In this document: piece by piece, positions 6,068 through 11,883 of the stretch | Position numbering within the stretch: position 1 is the stretch's first letter | Layout of the letters: each line of letters starts with the position of its first letter | Notes under the pieces: model-generated | Databases searched by the model: none | What the model saw: only the letters and a program-made list of their open reading frames with translations | Told to the model about the DNA's origin: nothing | Program-made: the position numbers and the translations under genes | DNA from: JAFRXK01 sp045603305 | GTDB lineage: Bacteria > Bacillota > Clostridia > Lachnospirales > Lachnospiraceae | DNA: 11,883 nucleotides | Reading direction: 5' to 3' | Assembly (NCBI GenBank): GCA_045603305.1 | Contig: JAZULV010000010.1 | Location: forward strand, 1 to 11,883

Positions 6068-9000
6068 ATGTTTGATTCAAAAGGAAGATTTATTATGGAG
6101 GATTATGATTCAAAGTCAACCTTTGCAAGCTTCCTCCCGGGTATAAGTGGAAAGATGGGTATTCCGATTTGGAGCTTTTATGTAAACAGAGGCCAGGCTA
6201 TCTGTAGCTTTGGTTCAGAGGATAAGGAACACTCTATTATGGAGTTCTATCCTGCACACCAGTCATATCAGCTTACTAAGACCCACGGTTTCAGAACATT
6301 TGTTAAGAGTAATGGAAAGTATTTTGAGCCATTCAGTGACATCGAGAACAAGAAGTCAATGTATATCGGCATGAACGAGCTGGCGATAGAGGAAAGCAAT
6401 GCCCAGTCAGGAATTAAGACAGAGGTACTTTACTACACACTTCCTACAGAGGATGTGGGAGCATTGGTGCGTAAGGTCACATTTACTAATATTTCAGACA
6501 GCGAGCTTTCAGTAGATATCCTTGATGGTATGCCTGCTATTATTACTTACGGCACAAGCATGTCTTCTATTAAGGAGATGGGTCAGACATCAAAGGCATG
6601 GATGCAGGTTGAGGATGTTGAAAAGGCTATGCCATATTACAGAGTTCGTGTAAGTACTGCCGATACTGCAGTTGTTACTCAGGTGTTAGGAGGCAACTTC
6701 TACATCTGTGCTGATAAGGATGGCAACAAGCTTCCTGTAATAGTGGACCCGGATGTGGTATTTGAGCAGGATACTGCTATGCACAAGGCTTATGGTTTTA
6801 ATAAAAAGACTCTTGAAGAGTTATTTGATACAAAGCAGGTTAAGCAGAACAAGCTTCCATGTGCTTTCTTTGGTAAGAGTCTTACATTGAAGCCTCACGA
6901 AAGTTATACAATTTACGGTGTAATCGGTCAGGTAGCAAAGAAAGAAATTCTTGAAAGCTTTGCCGCAAGATGTCTGGTTGCAGGCTATTTTGAGAAGAAG
7001 TATGAGGAAGCAATAGAACTTACAAAGGATTTATGCAAGGTTATCAGAACTAAGACTGCAGATCCTGTATTTGATGCTTATTGTGAGCAGACTTACCTTG
7101 ATAATCTCCTACGTGGCGGTTTCCCGGTGGAACTTGGCGGAAAGATTTTCTACTTATACTCAAGAAAGCACGGAGATATTGAGAGAGATTACAACTTCTT
7201 CAGAATGCTTCCTGAGTTCTATTCCCAGGGAAATGCTAACTTCAGAGATGTTAACCAGAACAGAAGATGTGACACACTTTTCACACCTTACGTTAAGGAT
7301 GTAAATGTTAAGATGTTCTACAACCTGATTCAGCTTGATGGCTGCAATCCACTGGCAGTTCAGATGACATCATACTATCTGACAGAGGAGAAGGCAGAAG
7401 AACTTAAAGCTTATGTTCCGTCAGAAAACTGGGAAGAGGTTAAGGCTGTGCTTACAGAGGCATTTACTCCGGGACAGCTCTTAGGTTACATTCATAACAA
7501 TGATATTAAGATTACAATTGGTCTTGAGGAGTTCCTTGAGGAAGCAGTTTCTAAGGCAGAGAGCAGTGTAAATGCAGACTTTGGCGAGGGTTACTGGTCA
7601 GATCACTGGACATATAATCTTGATCTTGTAGAGACTTATCTTGCGGTTTATCCGGATGACGAGGAAAGACTTATCTATGGTGATAAGACATACACCTATT
7701 TTGAGTCAAAGGCAGCAGTGCTTCCTCGTTCTGAGAGATATGTTAATACTCCAAACGGAGTGCGCCAGTATCGTTCCGTTGATAAGACTCCTAAGAAGGA
7801 TGTAGAGTTCAAGATTGCGAGAACCGGATATGGTAAGGGCGAGGAAGTTAAGTCAACCCTTATGGAGAAGCTGGTTTCTCTTACAATTAATAAATTTGCA
7901 ACCCTTGATTCTCATGGTATGGGTATTGAGATGGAGGGTGGAAAGCCGGGTTGGTATGATGCTCTCAACGGTCTTCCTGGTATATTCGGTTCATCTATGT
8001 GCGAAAGCTACGAGCTTTGCCGTATGATGGAGTTTGTCGATATTATTAATGATAAGTATGGCAAGGATATTGCACTTCCATTTGAGATGTGTGATTACAT
8101 GAGAGGTGTAAATGAAGCTCTTAAGAAATATAACGCCGGCGATATTAGTCAGTTTGATTTCTGGAATGAAGCAAACAATGTAAAGGAAAACTACCGTCAG
8201 GTGACAATGTACGGTGTAGATGGCCGCGAAGAGACAATTACTTCTGCAGAGCTTTCTGAGATTATCAAGAGCTGGATTGCTTACAGCAAGGCCGGTATTG
8301 ATAAGGCGGTAGAGTACGGCAAGGGTATCTGCCCAACTTACTTCTCATACCGCTTGACAGAGTTTGATATGGACGGCGAGACTGTTATTCCTAAGAAGTT
8401 TGAGGCTGATATGATGCCACTCTTCCTTGAGGGTCCGGTTCGTTACCTTAAGCTCAAGCTTTCAGATGAAGATAAGGCTTCTATGTACGACAGAATTAAG
8501 GGCAGTACATTATATGACAACAAGCTTTCTATGTACAAGGTTGATGAATCCCTTGAAAAGGCTTCCTTCGAGGTTGGTCGTGCAAAGGCGTTTACTCCGG
8601 GCTGGCTTGAGAATGAATCAATTTGGCTTCACATGGAGTACAAGTATTTCCTTGAGACATTAAAGTCAGGACTTTATGAAGGTTACTTTGAGGATTTCAA
8701 GAAGGGCTGTGTTGCTTTCCTAGACCCTGAGGTTTACGGAAGAAGTCCGCTTGAGAACTCATCATTTATCGCAAGCAGTGCAAACCCGGATGATTCAATT
8801 CATGGCAAGGGCTTTGTTGCAAGACTTAGTGGTTCTACAGCAGAGTTTGTTCAGATGTGGTACATTATGATGTTTGGTAAGACACCATTTACTATGGAGA
8901 ACGGCGAGCTTGCTCTTACACTTAATCCTGCAATTCCGGCTTATCTTATTGATGATAACAATTCAGTTACAGCTACACTTCTTGGCTCTACTAAGGTTGT

Positions 9001-9175
9001 ATACAAGACTGATGCTAAGAAAGACATCATTCCTGGAAAGAGCGAGATTGTATCAATGAAGGTTAAGTTCACCGACGGAAGCGAAAGACACGTTGAGGGT
9101 GCTAAGCTTTACGGAGCAGATGCATTGGCGGTAAGAGACTTAAAGGCTGAGTCTATTGAGGTTGTAGTAAAATAG
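6068..9175 (+). CDS. GH161-like beta-1,3-glucan phosphorylase (GH94-related)
   Basis: A 1035-residue cytoplasmic protein that I read as an inverting phosphorylase releasing alpha-glucose 1-phosphate from longer beta-1,3-gluco-oligosaccharides. It begins with a beta-sandwich region (GIPIWSFYVNRGQAICSFG at 31-49, GFRTF at 74-78) and continues into an (alpha/alpha)6 barrel with YSQGNANFRDVNQNRR (385-400), GYWSDHWTYNLDL (508-520) and KPGWYDALNGLPG (626-638). The last aligns by position with the DWNDALD catalytic motif of GH94, making Asp631 the likely general acid. Near the C-terminus IHGKGFVARLSGSTAEF (911-927) resembles the phosphate-binding His and Thr-Gly loop. Assignment to GH161 rather than GH149 or a divergent GH94 rests on remembered motif resemblance and context. 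AAAGGCAGG precedes the start. It is third in the operon, 22 bp after the cupin, and about 140 residues longer than its GH94 neighbour, to which it is only distantly similar. Confidence 0.72.
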   Translation: MFDSKGRFIMEDYDSKSTFASFLPGISGKMGIPIWSFYVNRGQAICSFGSEDKEHSIMEFYPAHQSYQLTKTHGFRTFVKSNGKYFEPFSDIENKKSMYIGMNELAIEESNAQSGIKTEVLYYTLPTEDVGALVRKVTFTNISDSELSVDILDGMPAIITYGTSMSSIKEMGQTSKAWMQVEDVEKAMPYYRVRVSTADTAVVTQVLGGNFYICADKDGNKLPVIVDPDVVFEQDTAMHKAYGFNKKTLEELFDTKQVKQNKLPCAFFGKSLTLKPHESYTIYGVIGQVAKKEILESFAARCLVAGYFEKKYEEAIELTKDLCKVIRTKTADPVFDAYCEQTYLDNLLRGGFPVELGGKIFYLYSRKHGDIERDYNFFRMLPEFYSQGNANFRDVNQNRRCDTLFTPYVKDVNVKMFYNLIQLDGCNPLAVQMTSYYLTEEKAEELKAYVPSENWEEVKAVLTEAFTPGQLLGYIHNNDIKITIGLEEFLEEAVSKAESSVNADFGEGYWSDHWTYNLDLVETYLAVYPDDEERLIYGDKTYTYFESKAAVLPRSERYVNTPNGVRQYRSVDKTPKKDVEFKIARTGYGKGEEVKSTLMEKLVSLTINKFATLDSHGMGIEMEGGKPGWYDALNGLPGIFGSSMCESYELCRMMEFVDIINDKYGKDIALPFEMCDYMRGVNEALKKYNAGDISQFDFWNEANNVKENYRQVTMYGVDGREETITSAELSEIIKSWIAYSKAGIDKAVEYGKGICPTYFSYRLTEFDMDGETVIPKKFEADMMPLFLEGPVRYLKLKLSDEDKASMYDRIKGSTLYDNKLSMYKVDESLEKASFEVGRAKAFTPGWLENESIWLHMEYKYFLETLKSGLYEGYFEDFKKGCVAFLDPEVYGRSPLENSSFIASSANPDDSIHGKGFVARLSGSTAEFVQMWYIMMFGKTPFTMENGELALTLNPAIPAYLIDDNNSVTATLLGSTKVVYKTDAKKDIIPGKSEIVSMKVKFTDGSERHVEGAKLYGADALAVRDLKAESIEVVVK

Positions 9176-9193
9176 TAGTATGTTGTAACATCC

Positions 9194-9218
9194 GATTAGA
9201 GTACAAAGTACTTTAATC
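9194..9218 (+). repeat. 11-bp inverted repeat / hairpin after the phosphorylase operon
   Basis: GATTAGAGTAC and GTACTTTAATC flank an AAA loop; all 11 positions pair if one G-U is allowed. No U-tract follows, so it is not a classic terminator. It may be an RNA 3'-end stabiliser or a protein-binding dyad. Two overlapping TATAAT matches occur just downstream (9230-9240), but I find no good -35 partner. Confidence 0.55.
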
Positions 9219-9240
9219 TGAAAAGCAGATATAATATAAT

Positions 9241-9276
9241 TCCGGCAATATGTAAATAAATATTGCCGGAGCTTTT
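9241..9276 (+). terminator. Weak intrinsic terminator of the phosphorylase operon
   Basis: TCCGGCAATAT (9241-9251) pairs perfectly with ATATTGCCGGA (9260-9270) around an 8-nt loop, followed by GCTTTTATA. The stem is strong but only four consecutive T follow, so partial read-through into the GH30 gene is likely. Confidence 0.65.
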
Positions 9277-9288
9277 ATAAAAAGTATG

Positions 9289-9338
9289 CAAAGAAGTTAC
9301 CTGTCCAAAGGGTATACAGAGCAGGTGCAAGTTCTTTG
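9289..9338 (+). promoter_or_regulatory. Imperfect hairpin directly before the GH30 ribosome binding site
   Basis: CAAAGAA (9289-9295) pairs with TTCTTTG (9332-9338), and ACCTG (9299-9303) pairs with CAGGT (9322-9326) after a small internal loop. The 18-nt apical loop contains the palindrome GTATAC. The stem ends three bases before AGGAGG (9342-9347). It could modulate translation or protect an mRNA 5' end. It matches no riboswitch class that I recognise. Confidence 0.4.
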
Positions 9339-9352
9339 TGTAGGAGGAGAAG

Positions 9353-10699
9353 ATGAGAAAGATTAAAAAGATTGTTACTGATTATAGCAAGGATATATTA
9401 CTCAAAGAGTATACATCAGAGGAACTTCCTGAGAAGTTCGCCTGCATGAATGTTATTAATGTATATCCTGATGTTACATATCAGACTATTGAAGGCTTTG
9501 GTGGTGCGTTTACTGAGGCTGCGGCTTACACAGTTTCATTGATGGACGAAAGTACACAGCAGGAGATTGCAGAGGCTTACTTTGGCAAGGATGGTATCGG
9601 TTATACTTTGTGCAGATGTCACATTAACAGCTGTGACTTTGCCCTTGGTAATTACGCTTATATTACTGATGAGAACGATAAGGAGCTTAAAACCTTTGAT
9701 ATTGCAAGAGATAAGCAGTACATTGTTCCTTTTATAAAGAGAGCCCAGGAGACAAGCGAAGATGAAATCAAGTTCCTTGCTTCACCTTGGAGTCCGCCGG
9801 CATTTATGAAGACCAATGGAGAGATGAACAATGGCGGCAAGCTTAAGGAAGAGTTCAGACAAATGTGGGCTGAGTATATGGCACGTTTCATAAAAGAATA
9901 CGCTAAACTTGGCATTAATATAAAGAAGATTACTGTACAGAATGAGCCGGAGGCTACCCAGACCTGGGATTCCTGCCGCTATACTGCAAAGGAAGAGGCT
10001 GAATTTGTCCGCGATTACTTAGGACCGGTTCTTGAAAAAGAAGGACTTGGCGATGTGGAGATTTTTGTATGGGACCACAACAAGGAAATCGTATTTGAAA
10101 GAGCAAGAGACATCTTAAACGATAAAGAGGCTGCGAAGTATATTAGCGGAATAGGTTTCCACTGGTACACCGGTGACCATTTTGAAGGCGTTAAGATTGT
10201 GAGTGAGCAGTACCCGGACAAGAAGCTTTTATTTACTGAAGGCTGCGTTGAGTATAGCAGATTCATGGATTCAGGTGAAATTCAGAAGGCTGAGATGTAT
10301 GCCCACGATATTATCGGTAATATCAACGCCGGAATGCAGGGATACATGGACTGGAACATGGTGCTTGATGAAAAGGGTGGTCCAAACCACGTAGGCAATT
10401 ATTGTGCTGCACCGATTATGTGCGACACCAACACTAAGACCTACGAGAAGAGACTTTCCTACTATTATATAGGTCAGCTCAGTAAATACATCAAGCCGGG
10501 AGCAGTGAGAGTGGCTTCCACCAGATACTGTGATAAGGTGGATGTGTGTGCATTCAAGAATCCTAACGGAGAAAGAGTAGTAGTAATACTTAATAAGAGT
10601 GACAAGGATGTGGACATTTCCTTAAGAGAATATACATATTCAAAGGATTATGTGATTGAGGCACATTCAATGGTGACATTGGTGTATGATGGAGAATAA
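9353..10699 (+). CDS. Cytoplasmic GH30 beta-glycosidase
   Basis: A 448-residue retaining glycoside hydrolase of the GH30 type (glucosylceramidase-like). Residues 44-55 (QTIEGFGGAFTE) form the family entry motif; SPWSPPAFMKTNG (144-156) follows. The acid/base is Glu198 in VQNEPE and the nucleophile is Glu296 in LLFTEG. DWNMVLDEKGGPNHVGN (333-349) and a C-terminal beta-sandwich (about 375-446) complete the fold. The AGGAGG five bases before the ATG fixes the start. There is no signal peptide, whereas many GH30 enzymes are secreted, so it should act on imported oligosaccharides. Placed after two beta-glucan phosphorylases, a beta-1,6- or beta-1,3-glucosidase activity is the best guess; beta-xylosidase or other GH30 activities remain possible. 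It lies 177 bp beyond the phosphorylase operon behind a weak terminator, so it may be expressed at a different level or from its own promoter. Confidence 0.88.
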   Translation: MRKIKKIVTDYSKDILLKEYTSEELPEKFACMNVINVYPDVTYQTIEGFGGAFTEAAAYTVSLMDESTQQEIAEAYFGKDGIGYTLCRCHINSCDFALGNYAYITDENDKELKTFDIARDKQYIVPFIKRAQETSEDEIKFLASPWSPPAFMKTNGEMNNGGKLKEEFRQMWAEYMARFIKEYAKLGINIKKITVQNEPEATQTWDSCRYTAKEEAEFVRDYLGPVLEKEGLGDVEIFVWDHNKEIVFERARDILNDKEAAKYISGIGFHWYTGDHFEGVKIVSEQYPDKKLLFTEGCVEYSRFMDSGEIQKAEMYAHDIIGNINAGMQGYMDWNMVLDEKGGPNHVGNYCAAPIMCDTNTKTYEKRLSYYYIGQLSKYIKPGAVRVASTRYCDKVDVCAFKNPNGERVVVILNKSDKDVDISLREYTYSKDYVIEAHSMVTLVYDGE

Positions 10700-10716
10700 A
10701 TAGTGTAAATATTAAG

Positions 10717-10755
10717 TCCCTCGGATTATAGTTAAGACTATAGTTCGGGGGATTT
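10717..10755 (+). terminator. Intrinsic terminator after the GH30 gene
   Basis: A 16-bp stem (10717-10732 with 10737-10752) with two G-U pairs and a TAAG loop lies 17 bp after the stop codon. Its base is GC-rich (TCCC/GGGGGA), and it is followed by TTTGAGTTTG. The stem is strong but the U-tract is short. Confidence 0.7.
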
Positions 10756-10781
10756 GAGTTTGTGCTGTGAAAGTTATGTGA

Positions 10782-10934
10782 ACATTCGCCAAAATGTAGA
10801 TAACATCAAAAATATTTGGTAAACTAACAATAGGAAACCTACATTTATTGATTTGGGAGGCTTAGTGTGAAACTAGAGCTGCGCAGACGCAATCCTCGTG
10901 CTTGCACGAAGAATTGCGGATATTTGGCGAATGT
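10782..10934. repeat. 153-bp segment bounded by a 12-bp perfect inverted repeat
   Basis: The ends ACATTCGCCAAA and TTTGGCGAATGT are perfect reverse complements. No clear target-site duplication flanks them: GTGA precedes on the left and ACAG follows on the right. It may be a miniature, MITE-like element or a long-range RNA stem. The left arm can also fold locally, as ACATT (10782-10786) pairs with AATGT (10793-10797). Confidence 0.5.
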
Positions 10935-10947
10935 ACAGTATGAGTAA
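10867..10947 (+). CDS. Possible 26-residue Arg-rich peptide ORF
   Basis: GTG at 10867 is preceded by GGGAGG (10855-10860) with an ideal six-base gap, and the frame runs 26 codons to TAA. The peptide is basic at its start (VKLELRRRNPRACTK) and has two Cys residues. The hairpin at 10888-10918 and the right inverted-repeat arm lie inside the frame, so base composition may be set by RNA structure rather than coding. It could be a leader peptide for the response regulator, a free small protein or a chance frame inside a repeat. I do not recognise a family. Confidence 0.3.
   Translation: MKLELRRRNPRACTKNCGYLANVQYE
10888..10918 (+). repeat. Interrupted GC-rich hairpin
   Basis: CGCAAT (10888-10893) pairs with ATTGCG (10913-10918), and after a small internal loop TCGTG pairs with CACGA around a CTTG loop. 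No U-tract follows. It lies within the possible 26-codon ORF. Confidence 0.5.
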
Positions 10948-11058
10948 CGTAAAGCGTTAGCTTGAAGTTACGAATACGGACGGGTGCGGGAGCTTCTTCA
11001 GAAGCGGAGAAACCGAGTTTCATCACTATTGGTGTTAATTAAAACATGGAGGATTAGT

Positions 11059-11730
11059 ATGGATAAGAATAAAATATTGGTAGTGGATGATGAAATCAGA
11101 ATGAGAAAGCTTCTGAAGGATTTCCTTATAAAGAATGAGTTTGCAGTTTTAGAGGCCGGTGACGGTGAAGAAGCCCTGGAAGTGTTTTTTAATAATAAAG
11201 AGATTTCTTTAATTATACTTGATGTGATGATGCCAAAGATGGATGGTTACGAGGTGTTACAGACTATTAGAAAGTATTCTCAGGTTCCGATTATTATGCT
11301 TACTGCAAAGAGCGAGGAGAGGGACGAGCTTTTAGGGTTCAAGCTGGGCGTTGACGAATATATTACAAAGCCTTTCAGTCCGAAGATACTGGTAGCAAGG
11401 GTTGATGCGATACTTCGCAGAAGTCAGTCGAACCAGAGTGATATTGTCGAGCTGGGTGGCATTAAGATGGACAAGTCCGCCCATCAGGTGTTTGTGGATG
11501 ATGAGCCGATAGAGTTAAGTTATAAGGAGTTTGAGCTGCTGGCGTATTTCCTTGACAACCGTGGCATTGCACTTTCAAGAGAGAAGATATTGAATAATGT
11601 CTGGAACTATGATTACTTTGGTGATGCCAGGACAATCGACACCCATGTGAAGAAGCTTAGAAGCAAGATGGGGGACAAGGGAGAGTATATAAAGACGATT
11701 TGGGGTATGGGGTATAAGTTTGAGGTGTAA
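11059..11730 (+). CDS. OmpR/PhoB-family response regulator
   Basis: A 223-residue two-component DNA-binding regulator. The receiver domain (about 4-121) has the acidic pair Asp10-Asp11, the phosphoacceptor Asp55 in LIILDVMMP, Thr82 in MLTA and Lys104 in TKPF. The winged-helix effector (about 128-223) shows LSYKEFELLAYF, SREKILNNVW, a DxRTIDTHVKKLRSK recognition-helix region and the WGMGYKF wing. Its length is standard. The start at 11059 has GGAGG six bases upstream; an in-frame ATG 25 codons earlier lacks one and would add a non-family extension. No histidine kinase follows in the remaining 153 bp, where such a partner usually sits close behind. The regulon is unknown. The gene is separated from the glycan genes by a terminator and a structured region, so a functional link is not shown. 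Confidence 0.95.
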   Translation: MDKNKILVVDDEIRMRKLLKDFLIKNEFAVLEAGDGEEALEVFFNNKEISLIILDVMMPKMDGYEVLQTIRKYSQVPIIMLTAKSEERDELLGFKLGVDEYITKPFSPKILVARVDAILRRSQSNQSDIVELGGIKMDKSAHQVFVDDEPIELSYKEFELLAYFLDNRGIALSREKILNNVWNYDYFGDARTIDTHVKKLRSKMGDKGEYIKTIWGMGYKFEV

Positions 11731-11736
11731 AAGGAG

Positions 11737-11764
11737 TTTTTAAAGACCATATGGTCTTTAAAAA
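11737..11764. promoter_or_regulatory. 28-bp perfect palindrome after the response regulator
   Basis: TTTTTAAAGACCAT at 11737-11750 is followed immediately by its exact reverse complement, centred on CATATG. It starts six bases after the stop codon. As RNA it would fold into AAAGACC/GGUCUUU with an AUAU loop inside A/U arms. There is no U-tract outside the dyad, so it is not an ordinary terminator; an operator or a symmetric bidirectional terminator are alternatives. Confidence 0.65.
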
Positions 11765-11813
11765 ATGGATTTGGGTACTTGTATATTTTGTAAGGATTAA
11801 AAGTGTTACCTAA
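11751..11813 (+). CDS. Possible 20-residue hydrophobic ORF, perhaps a kinase remnant
   Basis: An ATG at the centre of the palindrome opens a frame reading MVFKKWIWVLVYFVRIKSVT before TAA. The Lys-Lys then hydrophobic run resembles the start of a membrane protein such as a sensor kinase, but the frame ends after 20 codons and I see no continuation in other frames. AAGGAG (11731-11736) lies 14 bases upstream, too far for good initiation. It may well be chance. Confidence 0.15.
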   Translation: MVFKKWIWVLVYFVRIKSVT

Positions 11814-11883
11814 ATATTATCAAGTATCTAGAATATAGTGCTTAAATTTTGATAAGATAGACGGATATACTTTTAAATGAATA

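Larger units (their letters stand above)
10753..11058. other. Structured intergenic region before the response regulator
   Basis: No conventional gene lies in these 306 bases, but they are dense in inverted repeats. ACATTCGCCAAA (10782-10793) matches TTTGGCGAATGT (10923-10934) as a 12-bp inverted repeat. Inside it, AAATGTAG (10792-10799) pairs with CTACATTT (10839-10846). Local hairpins lie at 10888-10918, 10944-10971 and 10992-11005 (GCTTC-TTCA-GAAGC). TTGGTA-18-TACATT (10816-10845) is a weak promoter candidate. The region could be a regulatory leader, a small RNA or a dispersed palindromic repeat; the sequence alone does not decide. Confidence 0.6.

Noticed and set aside
7589..7627. GYWSDHWTYNLDL as the catalytic motif of the second phosphorylase
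   Set aside because: KPGWYDALNG aligns better in position and pattern with the GH94 DWNDALD motif; the upstream motif is kept only as a family feature.
9230..9240. Promoter for the GH30 gene at the overlapping TATAAT copies
   Set aside because: No -35 hexamer at a suitable distance beyond a poor TTTAAT, and the start would fall inside the terminator stem.
10984..11058. 25-codon N-terminal extension of the response regulator
   Set aside because: Receiver domains begin just before ILVVDDE; GGAGG at 11048-11052 supports the ATG at 11059, and the extension runs through a hairpin.

Overview
The window looks like chromosomal DNA of a low-GC Gram-positive gut or rumen anaerobe, most plausibly a member of the Lachnospiraceae (Butyrivibrio/Roseburia-like). 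The reasons are the AT-rich intergenic DNA, strong GGAGG-type ribosome binding sites, AGA-rich codon use, a BspA-type leucine-rich-repeat surface protein, and several glycan-degrading enzymes without signal peptides. The taxonomic call is inference; no rRNA or other marker gene is present.

Layout. (1) 1-1495, + strand: the 3' end of a large protein with BspA-type leucine-rich repeats followed by three very similar CBM6 carbohydrate-binding modules. (2) 1601-2485, - strand: an RluA/RluD-family pseudouridine synthase, convergent with the first gene and divergent from the next. (3) 2486-2830: a 345-bp control region with a good promoter for the rightward operon and three AAACGTTT operator-like palindromes, one of them close to a CcpA cre site. 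(4) 2831-9175, + strand: a tight three-gene operon with a GH94 phosphorylase (laminaribiose phosphorylase-like), a small single-domain cupin, and a second, longer phosphorylase that I read as a GH161-type beta-1,3-glucan phosphorylase. (5) 9176-9352: a hairpin, a weak intrinsic terminator and a second hairpin just before the next ribosome binding site. (6) 9353-10699, + strand: a cytoplasmic GH30 beta-glycosidase, followed by a terminator. (7) 10753-11058: a structured non-coding stretch with nested inverted repeats and a possible 26-codon ORF. (8) 11059-11730, + strand: an OmpR/PhoB-type response regulator, followed by a 28-bp perfect palindrome and AT-rich DNA with no recognisable sensor kinase.

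How the genes may work together (inference from families and context). Short beta-glucans are imported by a transporter that is not in this window. The GH161-like enzyme would shorten longer beta-1,3-gluco-oligosaccharides, and the GH94 enzyme would cleave the disaccharide or short oligomers. Both would use phosphate and release alpha-glucose 1-phosphate, saving ATP. The GH30 enzyme could remove linkages the phosphorylases cannot handle, for example beta-1,6 branches. The cupin has no assigned role and is the least explained part of the operon. The CBM6/LRR protein could be the outside glucan-binding partner, but nothing beyond proximity ties it to the operon. Expression appears to be controlled by a LacI-family regulator and/or CcpA at the operon promoter.
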